Source: a virus. From it: a stretch of 64,000 nucleotides of DNA. Location: positions 62,001 through 126,000 of the IMG/VR virus record IMGVR_UViG_3300042923_000569, one strand, 5' to 3'. The position numbers and the translations under genes were made by a program. Position 1 is the first letter of the stretch, and each line of letters opens with the position of its first letter. The notes beneath the pieces were generated by a model. It ran no database searches, was not told where the DNA came from, and was given only the letters and a program-made list of their open reading frames with translations. Below are positions 17,301 through 27,968 of this stretch, one piece after another.

Positions 17301-17845
17301 ATATGTATGTATTAACAAATTCATATAAAACTGCTGTAGATTTATGGTTGAAGAAATCAGATGGTTCAGAATTCCCTAAACCTCCAACCAGTTCAGAACT
17401 AAATGAGATGTTTGCTGAAGTTAATAATAAGATTGTCATAAGTGACAGTACTATCTGGCACAGTGCGACGTACTTAAAACTATTTGGTGATACTGCTGAT
17501 GCAGATTATCGTGCAGATTTTAAAGTAATCAAGCTTGCAAACTCTAAATTAAGTGATGATGAGATTCGTCAGAAGGTTATTTCATTAACTAATGACTTCT
17601 TCAGTGTAGATAATTGGGATTTCGGTGAAAGTTTCTATTACACTGAACTTGCAACTTACATTCACATCAATTTAAGTACTGAAATTGCTTCGGTAGTTAT
17701 CGTTCCACAAAATCCAAGTTCAAAATTTGGTGAGTTGTTCGAAATACCAAGTGAATCAAACCAGTTGTTTATAAGCACAGCAACCGTTGATAACGTTATT
17801 ATCGTTAACTCTCTAGCGAAAAGTAATATTAACATCGGACGTTAA
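14381..17845 (+). CDS. 6: Baseplate wedge protein, gp6-like
   Basis: A 1154-residue protein. I choose ATG 14381 because GAGGTG lies nine bases upstream; a GTG at 14369 is the alternative. The first 130 residues are the best match to T4 gp6: YESFAQINLQAYDFDTIRES, a YLRLTYPDSFNDW segment, and FRMDMNSRENFLDTAERR, followed by KMISYAPKRAYPG. gp6 forms the continuous ring that joins the wedges. The C-terminal 400 residues include repeated Asn/Asp-rich beta segments. The protein is much longer than T4 gp6 (660 aa), as in other large phages. It is flanked by gp25 and the giant wedge candidate, the T4 order 25-6-7. Confidence 0.85.
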   Translation: MAQQKRQSNLYAAEDWQQVYESFAQINLQAYDFDTIRESMINYLRLTYPDSFNDWIENDEFIFILDTIALIGQNLAFRMDMNSRENFLDTAERRASVLKLAKMISYAPKRAYPGRGLAKVMTVKTNQNIENSFGTSLRNKVIRWNDPSDPNWYENFILVMNSSFVDTNQFGDPIKKIVVNGVSNQLYQMNTIPMSAPNIPFTANINGESMAFEVVNPDITSTGTAEERHPQPQEQKHIIYRNDGNGFDSPYTGFFVYFKQGNLSFTDYDYEQRIENRTQDLDTNNINEIDVWVQEITEDGLVRTKWTRVPAIESISYNSVDRKQKNIFSVTTRDNDQVTIKFPDARSGQVPRGSYRFWYRVSNGETYTIKTTDIQNKPVQYTYRTNSQSEFESSTLDMQFSLQFQSSLAQSKETLEQIKERAPQLYYTQNRFVNGEDYNIAPLMLGNSVLKAKAINRIYSGQSRFIDINDPTGKYQNTDVFTDDGAIYRDSVQARNSLLLPSSKSNTAVAIDEIQPLISANSVIQLYQEYPTNTVRIVANQQWTPEFNSSYSSNTYGRIMASGSPVSYDIGTIINFPTASGADVWTSVVDVFDNGYLVLSMPISANQLCTEYIKPFRVKFSNIEVQTIAAALDKKTDFILIYVPNTLSWIPIEGTFTGDTVQYENITYPILVTVSYTAESWEFVSNGVNYVFVGGDKVRFYFVSTDNISDISTGTVQSDKIVILSYNSNYENNNGYTDDESFQIIKTVNQENGYIDGSRVIVTSSSRDSSGIPLNPNQFRNIVPTLTGEELTKYQQWVFFQENSDFTIDIVDPTGSNFTFLDTSWTYTAAQANSETIAYKKAALLRNVNMRSTSITNLYNKGAGFVIGFEYNGSAYFVKQVVGNNNDRLNSFVSNMTLATDSNPITVEQAFVRAIANMSDDTAIESTKLDYYGYENVSTDYFIKKDARVDINYHWKHYAPDDNRIDPSRTNLIDMYVLTNSYKTAVDLWLKKSDGSEFPKPPTSSELNEMFAEVNNKIVISDSTIWHSATYLKLFGDTADADYRADFKVIKLANSKLSDDEIRQKVISLTNDFFSVDNWDFGESFYYTELATYIHINLSTEIASVVIVPQNPSSKFGELFEIPSESNQLFISTATVDNVIIVNSLAKSNINIGR

Positions 17846-17850
17846 TAATT

Positions 17851-17875
17851 AAAGGGCATCTTATGATGCCCTTTC
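17851..17875 (+). terminator. Terminator after the gp6-like gene
   Basis: Ten-base-pair stem AAAGGGCATC/GATGCCCTTT with loop TTAT. Confidence 0.9.
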
Positions 17876-17881
17876 TACTTC

Positions 17882-17889
17882 TATAAATA
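17882..17889 (+). promoter_or_regulatory. Late promoter (TATAAATA) of the giant wedge gene
   Basis: Perfect late consensus 38 bp before the ATG at 17927. Confidence 0.8.
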
Positions 17890-17926
17890 AAACAAATGAG
17901 AGAAAGAATTTTTATTGGAGAATAAC

Positions 17927-20900
17927 ATGGCGAACGGATTTAAATTTCAGCCTTCAAAAGTATCAGAAGCTGTTAATCAAAAATTGTTCATAAAGAGATT
18001 ACCTGAGTGGATGCAAAATCTTGAACAGATTCAAATGTTCAGTGATGATATCATTCAACAATGGTTTAATCCAGCAGATGAAGAAATCGTAGACGGTTAT
18101 ATCGGTGATCGCGGATCACCTTCGGCTTCAGGAAAGATCTTTTTAAATGAATTAGACATTGCACGTCAGGAATATCAGTTAAGTACTGCATACGTTTCAC
18201 ATAATGCAGATACCAGCGTTCGTTCTCTCCAGTTTTACCCTGACTTAGTTGGTTATTTGGAGCATTACGGTGCTCTTACTGATAATCAAGCACGTCTATT
18301 AAGTGGTAAGTTCTATTCATGGACTCCCCCAATTAACCCTAATAAAATTCAAAACTACAGTTCATATCTTTGGGATAATGAAAACGAATATGGTATTTCT
18401 CCAGACTATATCGTAATGGAACGCGGTGCTCTTAACGGAAACACTTGGTCATTACAGAACTTCTGGTACACCGTAGGTCAAACTCTACCTGATGGATCAG
18501 TAGTAACTGAACAAAGTGCTCAGGGAACTCGATTCAGCCGTGCTCAGGCACCAATTATCGAATATAATAAAAATATCGAACTAACAAATTACGGAACAAC
18601 TTTCCGTGGTGTTGTTGATTACTTATCTGACTCAGTTAAACCTGAAGATATTGTTCAAAAAAACGTAAGTAACAACGTCCGTATCGATGGACATATTCTT
18701 TCTGCTGGCGACCGTATTCTATTCACTAGTATTGGTAACCCAGGAGAAAACAACCGTATCTATAAAGTATACATCAAGCAAATGGCTGATGGAACACGTG
18801 TATATGGCCTTGTATTAGACGAAGACGAAGAAACTACAGTACGCCCTACTGGTGAGCCACTTACCGGTGACGTCGTTCTAATTCGTTCTGGTGACGTTTA
18901 CGGCAACACTTCAGTTTACTGGAATGGTCGTAGCTGGATCACTGCACAAGCTAAAACTGGAGTAAACACATTCCCTATCTTCCAACTTTATGATAAGAAC
19001 GGAATTAAACTAGACAACAGCACTGTTTATCCTAGCAGTACGTTTTCTGGTTCAAGTCTATTTGGCTTGAAAATTAACTTCAACTACGGCTTAGATAAAA
19101 TCTATGGCAAACATGTTGAACTTAGTGAATACAACTACTACATCTTTGAAAACTTCCTACAGACTACACGTTATTCGTATTCTAAAGCTGGTGCGATCAC
19201 TGAGATCCCAGGCTTGTACTTCTATAATGTAATCTCTGAAGTTGGTGGTGTATTAGAACAGAATTTAAAATCAGATTGGGTTAGAAGTGAAGACCAGTCT
19301 AAACAATACGTGCGTCAAGTTCCTGAAGTCACTAAAACTTCAATGTATCGTGTATTCAATACTGTTTCAGAAATGAATCTGTATAAGAATCCGATTGAAA
19401 ATATGTATGCTTATGTGGTCGAAAACGACTCTACCTACAAATATTACAAACCATCAAATAGTACTTTTATGAAGTGGAATGTTATCAGTAGTGTTGCAGT
19501 TCAGTCCGACCGCTTTAAACACACCTATGAATTGGCACAGAAAATTACACCAAACAATACTGATGAATCATTAGAAGTATTCTTTGATGGCGTAAAAACA
19601 TTTGACTACACTACCACATTAAATTCAGATGGTGATGTAGAAAGTATTACTTTCAACAATAGTACTTCTATTAATGAAGACAGCGTTATTGAAATTGTTA
19701 CCTATAGTCCAACTAAGGTTCCTGATGAAACACTAGGTGTATACCAGATTCCTATTAACCTACAGAACAATCCTTATAACGAATTTGTTGATTTTATTCA
19801 CCAAGGTGAATATACCCCACATTTCCTTGAAATTATTGGTAAGAATATTACCAGTGGTTCAGTTAATGATTTAAACAATTACGAACTTCGTTTAGAAGCA
19901 GGTCTTGTTGATAATTCTGTTGGTACTAAAATTATCCAGAATGAAACATCACTACTTCCATTAATGCTTCACAGTGCTAACGAGAACCTAGATTTATTCT
20001 CTGCTATTATTTTTACGCAATACGAATATTTCCGTTTCAAGAATAAGTTCACTGCACAAATGATGAAGATGTATAATGCAAATCCAGCTAACTTCCTAGC
20101 AGAGAGTGCTTCTAACATCGTTGATTTGATTTTCAATGCAATTAATGTTGGCAAAGATAATGCTTTCCCATTTGCATTAGATAATGTTGCAACTAATACA
20201 ACTACAACTAAAACTTTCATTCCACCTACTCCACAATTCTTAGGTATGTTGAAAGCATTCTCTCCTGAGAAAGCTACTTATGTACATGTTGGTCGTGATA
20301 TTGGTTGTTATAATATCGACCATATGGGTGTTGCAAGTAAGGCATATCGTGTTATTAACGGTGTGGATTTAATGGATGAAGTAATTTATGAACTAGAAAA
20401 TCGTGTCTTTAATAGCATCGATAATACTTTCAAATCAGTTGATTATATTCCAGCAATGACCACGGATTTACTAAAGCCTACTCCGTACTTCAACAGTACT
20501 GAATATACTATAGATGAATATATCCAGCTTGAACTTCGTGGTTATGTAAACTTTATCGCAACAAACGGTATTGAAAATGGAACTCACGATTATGACCAAA
20601 GTAATTGGATGACTTGGAATTACACCGGAACTACGTATGTGGTTGATGGAAATCCAACAGAAATTCCTGCTCGTGGTTCATGGCGTGCAATCTATACAGA
20701 TATGTTTGGAACCTATCGACCACATACACATCCGTGGGAAATGTTCGGGTTCTCTCAACGTCCAGATTGGTTTAATCAAGAATACGAACCAACTAAAGTT
20801 CGTCTTGGGGCTGATGCATCTGAATATGTATATGTTTACACTGCATATGTTGTTGATGAGAATGGTGACTTGGTTCCTAGTGGATTGTGGGATACTACAT

Positions 20901-23900
20901 CTACACAAGGTGATGCAAGTACTGGTACAATCCTACATGGAACTCGTGCTGGTCAATATGATCAATTTAAACGTTTTGGTAAACAACCTTTTGAACTTGT
21001 GAGTACTGGTAATTTCTCATCTGATGGTGAAGAAATCTTTGAACTTAATCTTATTGCTCCTGAAGTACTAGGATTAGTTAGTGGTTCATTATCACATGTA
21101 TCTGAACCGTGGGCTTATGGTGACATGGGTGATATGGAATTCACATACATGAATACCGTAATGTATGCATATGATAAAGTCATGGCACTATTACGTGCGA
21201 AACCATGCCAATTTGCAAACTACTTCTATGATACAAAGGGAAGTACTGTTCAGAAGATTGTTAATGATGGTTCACAGTTCCTTTATGGGGAAACTAATAA
21301 GCGTTTGAACTTCAATTCAAATACAATTGTTCATGGTGAAAACGGTCAACGTATTCTAGGATACCAGACTTGGGTAAGTGATTATCTAACATACCAGAAC
21401 AAGAATGTAACTACTAACTACGGAGATATTCTACGTTCATCCGGCGTTAATGTTGGTCACCGGATTGGTGGATTTACTAAACAAGATCAACTAACTTTCA
21501 GTTCTGATAGTTTTGGTTTAGTATCTCAAGAAAACCAACATATCGGTTTAGTTAAGAGTTCTGCATTCCGTGATGAAGTACTAAGTGCAGTTAAAATCCA
21601 ATGGACAGGAACTGGTTTCTCAATTAGTGGATATGACCTCGTTGGTGCTAAACTAAAATATAAAATTGCTAACAAAACTGGTCGTCGCGTATCAGTAACT
21701 GTTGGTAAACGTTCGGTAGTTCATTATAACGAGTACTTAGATCAGTACGGCGAATATGAATACGGAACATTACTTAAAACTTTCCAAGAAGTTTACACAT
21801 TCCTTTGTGGTTATGGTGAATACTTAGAAGATGCTGGTTGGATCTTTGAAGATGTTTCAGAAGATGGTGTAACTCAGGATTGGTCAGTTATAGGTAAGGA
21901 CTTTATTTCATGGAGTGCAACATCTCCAGCCGTGGGTGAATACATTTCAGTATCCCCAAGTACTAAGAATGCTAAATTCGGAACTACTTTCGGTTCAGTA
22001 CAGTCCGTAACACAATTTAATGGTGGTGTATGGTCGTTATTAGACGATACAAACACAGGTATCCGTCCATATGAAATCGATACTTCAAGAATTGGTAACG
22101 TGTTCAGTGTTCGTCTAACTGATGAATCTGATAAAAACATGTCACTAATCCGTGTTAGTGTAGTTGCATATGAACATGCAGTAATTTTTGATGACAAAAC
22201 TATTTTTGGTAACAGCCTTTATATTCCTAAGTATGGTGTAGTTCATGAAATGCTTAAGATGTACGGTTATATTACTGGTTCATGGAATGGTCGCCTAGAA
22301 GCGAAAGGTTTCATTATCTTAGAAGCTGGCACAATGCCAGATTTCGAAAAATTAGTAGATGATTTCAAGAGTTATTATGATGTTGAACATCCAGTTGATA
22401 ACGTTACTATTCGTAATCTAGCACGTCATCTAATTGGATTCCAGACTCGTGATTATATCTCTCAGATGATCACCAGTGATACATCACAAATTGATTTCTA
22501 TCGTGGATTTATCCGTGATAAAGGTACTAATCAGGTATTTGAACGCGTACTCCGTGTATCTAAGTCTTATAATACTGATAACTACAAAGCATTACAGGAA
22601 TGGGCGTTTAAAATTGGTGAATATGGTAACGTATATGGTAAGAAACATCTACAGTTCCAATTAGTCAACAATGAATTCGAACAACAGCCACAAATGTTTA
22701 CCTTCAGTGAATCTGCTACGGCAGACAGTACTGAAAATAATATTGTGTACTTCGGTTCTCAGGGTGTTGATTCACGTTGGATCACCCGTCCTAAAGGACA
22801 GTTCGCATTCCCTACCAGAACTGGTAAAAGTGAAGCAATTCATCTACCAGATATTGGTCCGGTAACATTGAACGAAGTTTCGTATAGTACTCGTGATTTC
22901 AGTACCGCATATACAGACCGTTTATCTTATATCAGCAATACTGGTAATAATCCTACTTCGGTTTGGGTATTACGTGATATGGATAATAACTGGAATGTTT
23001 ACGAATTAGAAAACACTGGTATTACTTTAGAGAGTATTACACCAATTGGTGATGGAGATAACTATCCAGGAAACCACTGTACATTACAATTAAGTGCAGC
23101 ACATGGAATGGAAGATGGAGATTACTTCTTCTTCGTAGACAATTCTGAATATATGCCTGATTTACTTAAAGCAGAAACTCAGTACTTTACCACTGGTGAC
23201 AGTGAAACAAGTTTTGTTATTCCACTTGATGTAACTAATACAATTAATTTTGCAGATAACAATCCAGTACTATATCGTTATGTAAATCGATTCACTGATG
23301 CACAGAAACAAGAATATATCGATAAGAAGTATTCATTCTCTGCACCAGAAAGTTCATTGTTTGTTCGTCCAACAACATATAATTCAGAAACTAACGTAAC
23401 TGAACTATATATGAATGTATATGACCCAATCAATGGTGTTATCCCAGGAACAATCATGGCTGATATAACATATGTTAGTCCAGTAGACCCAGCTAAGTAT
23501 AATAGTGAAAGCGAAACACTTCAAGCATGGGGTTCTGAAAAGGTTGGTCTAGTTTGGTGGAACACTACTAACGCATTCTTCATGGATTATACTCGTCCGG
23601 TATATGACTCGGAAGGTAATGTAGATATAGAAGCTACTAATAACTATAAACGTTATAATTGGGGTAAACTACTACCAAACTCAGAAATTAATGTTCTTGA
23701 GTGGGTAGCATCACCAGTACTTCCTTATGGATGGGCTACACATTGTGAACGCATGGCTAAATTGAATAAAGATAGCAATGCATGGATTCCAAGTGGAGAC
23801 GCAGTAGAGGATTATTATTCAGAATTCCAAGAGTATGATGAAGGTACTGATACTTACAAGACTGTATATTATTTTTGGGTTAAAAACGCAATTTACGTTC

Positions 23901-26900
23901 CAAAAGCTAAGAACAGAAACAAACCTTGTAATGAATTATCAAGAACTATTCAAGACCCTTCATTACTAAATGCTCCTTGGTTCTCACCAATTAGTACTGA
24001 TTCATTTATCATTAGCGGTCTACAACAGGAAATCACTGATGATAAGAGCATCCTTTCAATCACATACCAGAACGATACTACTGAAGTTGTAAAACATGAA
24101 CAGTATCAATTATGCCGTGAAGGTCAGGATTATAATTTTAACCCTGTTATTTGGGAATCAATGTGGAATTCATTGGTATCTCAGGAAACTCTACCCGATG
24201 GTACAGTATCTGAGTTACATTACCCAACTAACGATACCGGTATACTACCTGGTGAAACATGGTTCGAAAATGTCATTGAGGCACGTAGAAACTTTGTTAC
24301 AGCAGCGAACGAGATATACAAAACAATCAACGTAACAACAAACACTGTTGTAATGGATGATGTGTTTAACGTTAAAACTGTTGAAGATAACCCAAATCTA
24401 ATCAGTTTTAAAGTACTAACCTACAATAACGAACTCGTAATCAATCCTTCACAAGAAGCATTTGTTGAGAACGATGCAGTACTAGTAAGTACTTCTGGTA
24501 CACTTCCTTCTCCATTGGATTCAACTACTGTGTACTTCGTACACTTTGATGAAAACAATTACATTCGTTTAATGAACTCCCCAAGCACTTCGGGTTCTAC
24601 TGTGTATATTACACTAGAAGATAAAGGTGAAGGTCAACATAAAATGATTAAACAGTCAGATTATATTGAATCACTAGGAACTTCTTTGGATATGACTCAG
24701 TACTGGACACTAGCTGATTGGTATGACATTGGATATGACGAAAATACCTCTTACACTGATGAGATTAGTATTGATGTAGCAAACCAAAAGAATTATCAAG
24801 AAGGTGATGTTATCCGTATTACGGATGCAGAAGGTACATGGACATTATATGTTAAGACACTATCACGTAATGTTGTAATCTGGCAAGCAATTGCAAGACA
24901 AAACAGTACTATAGCTCTAAACAACCAGTTATATTATGGTTATGACCAGTACAAGGCTGATGGTTCATTGAGTAACGTTGAAGTTAACGTTCGTAAAGCA
25001 CTAGCTTTAATTAAGAACTCCTTCAAAACAACTCAAAGTCGTTTAGTATTTGAAATGGTAAAATATGTTCACACTGAACAAACTGTTGTTGATTGGGTAT
25101 TCAAAACTTCTTACATCTATGTTATTGGCTTAGAGCAATCTTTGCAACAAAATAGTTCGAGTGACAACTTGATTGAACAAATCGTTGAGTACTTCGAAGA
25201 AGTTAAACCGTACAGAACTAAGATTCGTTCTCAAATTGAACAGAAAACTTCCAACACCGATGAAATGACCGGAATTAGCAACGACCTTGATCCTAACGGA
25301 TATGTGTTTGTTGACGGTGCATGGGTTAAGACAGAAGATGATATTTGGGATCATGAATATGCTAAGTTAAACGAAACAACAGGAAAATGGGAAATCGTTG
25401 GTTCATTACCTGCTGGATTTAAATCTCCTTCTCGTGCATTCCAAGAATCGTATGAGATGTTAGTATACGATAACTTCCAGTGTACACCAGATGCAGATTT
25501 GGGTAATAAACTTACTCTTGAAGAAGTTAATAACTCATTCATGAATAATAAAGGTGACGTTCTAGCCCCAGGAAACCATTATAAATTACAACGTTACTCA
25601 TTCACTTATCCAGTGATTGATACTGATTCAATTGACAGTAATGTTCTAATTGGAATCAGTGCGATTTATACTGATATGATTACTACTGGAACTCTACAGG
25701 AAGCAATCAAAGAACAACTACAAAAATATAATGATGATGTAGCAATGACTGAGAAATTTTTGTCAGACCTACAAACCGTATATGATGATGTTGTTGCCGA
25801 TGATAGTACTGTTAAAGTTGCACAGCAATATAATCAGTACAATACACTAGCGAACAGAAGAAGATTATATACTTCACTAAGTGATAATTCAATTTCTCAG
25901 GAAATGAATTGTCCATTCAAAGGTCGAGTATTATCTGATAACTTGAATACACGTTTACCGTTCGGATACTCTGCATCAAATAATGAAAATTATGGATATG
26001 TAATGTATACCCGCGACTTGTACGAGAAGTTTGTTTCACTAGTCACCGAAGCTAATCCTTCATTCAGTACTGAACAAATTAATGATTACCTAGTGTATGA
26101 ATATGGTTTGTATCCTTGGATGTATGATATAGATTCAGTGAACGATTCTGGTATCAAGAATGGAAAGAATTACTTAGATGCACTATATGTACTAACAGCA
26201 ATGAGAAATACATATAACCCTGATAATGATGACCAATTCGAGATTGCAAGACAAATTCTTGCACAACCAACAATCGATATGTACTGTATGGTTATGATTC
26301 CACGTAAGTTAGTAAAAATCAAAAATGTAAACACCGATGAATATCTAGATGTTCCAATGGATGTTAGTCTTGACTTGTTTATGGAAGATGCTTTAATTGT
26401 TAATAACGATGTTGTTACTTTAGAAGAAATTAACCTAGACGATTTACCTCTTGATAAAAACAATCCATTGTATGATGAAATTCAGGATGTATTAACTTTA
26501 GGTTCAGAAATTTACCTAAATGATGCAAACTCATTTGATAACTTCGGTTTAGAATCTCAAACTAAAGATGTATTATATACTGCTAGCGGTACTGTCAATA
26601 CAACACAAGATCCTATATTTGTGGATGTAAGTGATATTAACCCACTAGGTAATGATTCAGCCCAAATGAGATTTACGGTTAACGGATATGGCTATGATAC
26701 CTCTGGTAATCTACAGCTTAAGACCCAAGGTAACTTCCAGATTGAAGGTTATGTTCTACAGAACCCTTACAATACTAAAGAAGCTATCGTAAGTATTCCA
26801 CGCTATACCCAAGCAATTGAGTATATGCAAAGAAATCTAATTTCTAGAAATGAAATTCGTTATTCTTACCAAGTTAAAGATGTAATTGATTCGTCAGGTA

Positions 26901-27937
26901 CTATCCGTCTTGTACAAGAAAATGATTTCAAAGTTGGTGAGAAAGTTATGGTCTTCACTCCTGAAGCAGAAGATTATGATGTACTAATGGCAGATAACAC
27001 TTGGAACACTGTTCTACCTGTTGCTAATATTAAAAATGGAACTCGACCACGCATCTATACTATTTCGTCTGTTACTGGTGATACAATTCGCGTAGGTGGA
27101 TTAACATTCAACGGAACATATGATAGTAACTCAGATGAGTTAATGGTTCCTGGTACACCAACTGCAATTAACGTTGTTCGTATTACTTCATTCAATGATG
27201 CAGAATTCACTAATGGTTCTATATCAATGTATAGTACTGAACGTTCTTACCGAGTAAGTATTCTTGATTATGACTTGTTCTATGATAGAATGATTAAAGG
27301 TGAAACGTACTCAGATACTTATACAGGCGATGATTATGATTCAATGTATATTTCTAATGAGATTGTTGAGATTGATGGAAATGAAGTTGACCACGGATAC
27401 TACCAACCAATATATGGTAAAGGTGTTCTAAGTGAACTAATTCGTACTAAAATGGATGATAGCTTACAGATTTTCGTTTACGAATATCAAGATATTAATC
27501 CAGTACTTAACGGTTCTACCTGGACTTATACTGGAAACTTAGTAGACGGCGTTTACATTAACGATCACGATGCAGCACTAGTTGTTGCGATTTCGGATTC
27601 GGTACAGCATATGGGATATGTAGCAACTCCAATTAAGGTTGAAAGTACTACTATTGAGAATGGTATATTAACTTCTGCATCATCTGCTACTAAAGATTTG
27701 ATTGCAGTAGGTAATGAAATTGTTCTTATTCGTCAGAATGGAAATATGTTGCGTGAAATGTTTGGTACTTGTGAAAACAATTATGTTTCTGGAACTGCTT
27801 ATACCAAGATGGGTGTTATTCTTGGAACGGAAGATACGTTAGAAGTTTACAATGCTAACTACCCTTCAATACCATTGAGTACATTCAGTGCTGGATATAC
27901 AGTTACTGGTTCAGAGATTGAACAATTAATTAAATAA
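17927..27937 (+). CDS. Giant virion protein (3336 aa), probable baseplate wedge in the gp7 position
   Basis: The largest gene in the window, with a single uninterrupted frame of about 10 kb. ATG 17927 is preceded by TTGGAG; an in-frame TTG at 17915 is possible but weaker. The N-terminus (residues 15-130) has features shared with large virion proteins of T4-like phages: KRLPEWMQNLEQIQMFSDD, FYPDLVGYLEHYGALTDNQ and SWTPPINPNKIQNYSSYLWD. The rest is Tyr/Asn/Asp-rich beta sequence with no hydrophobic segments and no enzymatic motif that I can see. Position after gp25 and gp6 argues for the gp7 wedge equivalent (1032 aa in T4), perhaps with additional wedge or fibre-attachment domains fused in. 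A role in the outer baseplate is inference. Confidence 0.6.
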   Translation: MANGFKFQPSKVSEAVNQKLFIKRLPEWMQNLEQIQMFSDDIIQQWFNPADEEIVDGYIGDRGSPSASGKIFLNELDIARQEYQLSTAYVSHNADTSVRSLQFYPDLVGYLEHYGALTDNQARLLSGKFYSWTPPINPNKIQNYSSYLWDNENEYGISPDYIVMERGALNGNTWSLQNFWYTVGQTLPDGSVVTEQSAQGTRFSRAQAPIIEYNKNIELTNYGTTFRGVVDYLSDSVKPEDIVQKNVSNNVRIDGHILSAGDRILFTSIGNPGENNRIYKVYIKQMADGTRVYGLVLDEDEETTVRPTGEPLTGDVVLIRSGDVYGNTSVYWNGRSWITAQAKTGVNTFPIFQLYDKNGIKLDNSTVYPSSTFSGSSLFGLKINFNYGLDKIYGKHVELSEYNYYIFENFLQTTRYSYSKAGAITEIPGLYFYNVISEVGGVLEQNLKSDWVRSEDQSKQYVRQVPEVTKTSMYRVFNTVSEMNLYKNPIENMYAYVVENDSTYKYYKPSNSTFMKWNVISSVAVQSDRFKHTYELAQKITPNNTDESLEVFFDGVKTFDYTTTLNSDGDVESITFNNSTSINEDSVIEIVTYSPTKVPDETLGVYQIPINLQNNPYNEFVDFIHQGEYTPHFLEIIGKNITSGSVNDLNNYELRLEAGLVDNSVGTKIIQNETSLLPLMLHSANENLDLFSAIIFTQYEYFRFKNKFTAQMMKMYNANPANFLAESASNIVDLIFNAINVGKDNAFPFALDNVATNTTTTKTFIPPTPQFLGMLKAFSPEKATYVHVGRDIGCYNIDHMGVASKAYRVINGVDLMDEVIYELENRVFNSIDNTFKSVDYIPAMTTDLLKPTPYFNSTEYTIDEYIQLELRGYVNFIATNGIENGTHDYDQSNWMTWNYTGTTYVVDGNPTEIPARGSWRAIYTDMFGTYRPHTHPWEMFGFSQRPDWFNQEYEPTKVRLGADASEYVYVYTAYVVDENGDLVPSGLWDTTSTQGDASTGTILHGTRAGQYDQFKRFGKQPFELVSTGNFSSDGEEIFELNLIAPEVLGLVSGSLSHVSEPWAYGDMGDMEFTYMNTVMYAYDKVMALLRAKPCQFANYFYDTKGSTVQKIVNDGSQFLYGETNKRLNFNSNTIVHGENGQRILGYQTWVSDYLTYQNKNVTTNYGDILRSSGVNVGHRIGGFTKQDQLTFSSDSFGLVSQENQHIGLVKSSAFRDEVLSAVKIQWTGTGFSISGYDLVGAKLKYKIANKTGRRVSVTVGKRSVVHYNEYLDQYGEYEYGTLLKTFQEVYTFLCGYGEYLEDAGWIFEDVSEDGVTQDWSVIGKDFISWSATSPAVGEYISVSPSTKNAKFGTTFGSVQSVTQFNGGVWSLLDDTNTGIRPYEIDTSRIGNVFSVRLTDESDKNMSLIRVSVVAYEHAVIFDDKTIFGNSLYIPKYGVVHEMLKMYGYITGSWNGRLEAKGFIILEAGTMPDFEKLVDDFKSYYDVEHPVDNVTIRNLARHLIGFQTRDYISQMITSDTSQIDFYRGFIRDKGTNQVFERVLRVSKSYNTDNYKALQEWAFKIGEYGNVYGKKHLQFQLVNNEFEQQPQMFTFSESATADSTENNIVYFGSQGVDSRWITRPKGQFAFPTRTGKSEAIHLPDIGPVTLNEVSYSTRDFSTAYTDRLSYISNTGNNPTSVWVLRDMDNNWNVYELENTGITLESITPIGDGDNYPGNHCTLQLSAAHGMEDGDYFFFVDNSEYMPDLLKAETQYFTTGDSETSFVIPLDVTNTINFADNNPVLYRYVNRFTDAQKQEYIDKKYSFSAPESSLFVRPTTYNSETNVTELYMNVYDPINGVIPGTIMADITYVSPVDPAKYNSESETLQAWGSEKVGLVWWNTTNAFFMDYTRPVYDSEGNVDIEATNNYKRYNWGKLLPNSEINVLEWVASPVLPYGWATHCERMAKLNKDSNAWIPSGDAVEDYYSEFQEYDEGTDTYKTVYYFWVKNAIYVPKAKNRNKPCNELSRTIQDPSLLNAPWFSPISTDSFIISGLQQEITDDKSILSITYQNDTTEVVKHEQYQLCREGQDYNFNPVIWESMWNSLVSQETLPDGTVSELHYPTNDTGILPGETWFENVIEARRNFVTAANEIYKTINVTTNTVVMDDVFNVKTVEDNPNLISFKVLTYNNELVINPSQEAFVENDAVLVSTSGTLPSPLDSTTVYFVHFDENNYIRLMNSPSTSGSTVYITLEDKGEGQHKMIKQSDYIESLGTSLDMTQYWTLADWYDIGYDENTSYTDEISIDVANQKNYQEGDVIRITDAEGTWTLYVKTLSRNVVIWQAIARQNSTIALNNQLYYGYDQYKADGSLSNVEVNVRKALALIKNSFKTTQSRLVFEMVKYVHTEQTVVDWVFKTSYIYVIGLEQSLQQNSSSDNLIEQIVEYFEEVKPYRTKIRSQIEQKTSNTDEMTGISNDLDPNGYVFVDGAWVKTEDDIWDHEYAKLNETTGKWEIVGSLPAGFKSPSRAFQESYEMLVYDNFQCTPDADLGNKLTLEEVNNSFMNNKGDVLAPGNHYKLQRYSFTYPVIDTDSIDSNVLIGISAIYTDMITTGTLQEAIKEQLQKYNDDVAMTEKFLSDLQTVYDDVVADDSTVKVAQQYNQYNTLANRRRLYTSLSDNSISQEMNCPFKGRVLSDNLNTRLPFGYSASNNENYGYVMYTRDLYEKFVSLVTEANPSFSTEQINDYLVYEYGLYPWMYDIDSVNDSGIKNGKNYLDALYVLTAMRNTYNPDNDDQFEIARQILAQPTIDMYCMVMIPRKLVKIKNVNTDEYLDVPMDVSLDLFMEDALIVNNDVVTLEEINLDDLPLDKNNPLYDEIQDVLTLGSEIYLNDANSFDNFGLESQTKDVLYTASGTVNTTQDPIFVDVSDINPLGNDSAQMRFTVNGYGYDTSGNLQLKTQGNFQIEGYVLQNPYNTKEAIVSIPRYTQAIEYMQRNLISRNEIRYSYQVKDVIDSSGTIRLVQENDFKVGEKVMVFTPEAEDYDVLMADNTWNTVLPVANIKNGTRPRIYTISSVTGDTIRVGGLTFNGTYDSNSDELMVPGTPTAINVVRITSFNDAEFTNGSISMYSTERSYRVSILDYDLFYDRMIKGETYSDTYTGDDYDSMYISNEIVEIDGNEVDHGYYQPIYGKGVLSELIRTKMDDSLQIFVYEYQDINPVLNGSTWTYTGNLVDGVYINDHDAALVVAISDSVQHMGYVATPIKVESTTIENGILTSASSATKDLIAVGNEIVLIRQNGNMLREMFGTCENNYVSGTAYTKMGVILGTEDTLEVYNANYPSIPLSTFSAGYTVTGSEIEQLIK

Positions 27938-27965
27938 AAAAAAGGGAGCCATTGGCTCCCTTTTG
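27935..27965. terminator. Bidirectional terminator between the giant wedge gene and the ClpA-like gene
   Basis: Stem AAAGGGAGCC/GGCTCCCTTT flanked by an A run and a T run, between convergent genes. Confidence 0.9.
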
Positions 27966-27968
27966 TTT

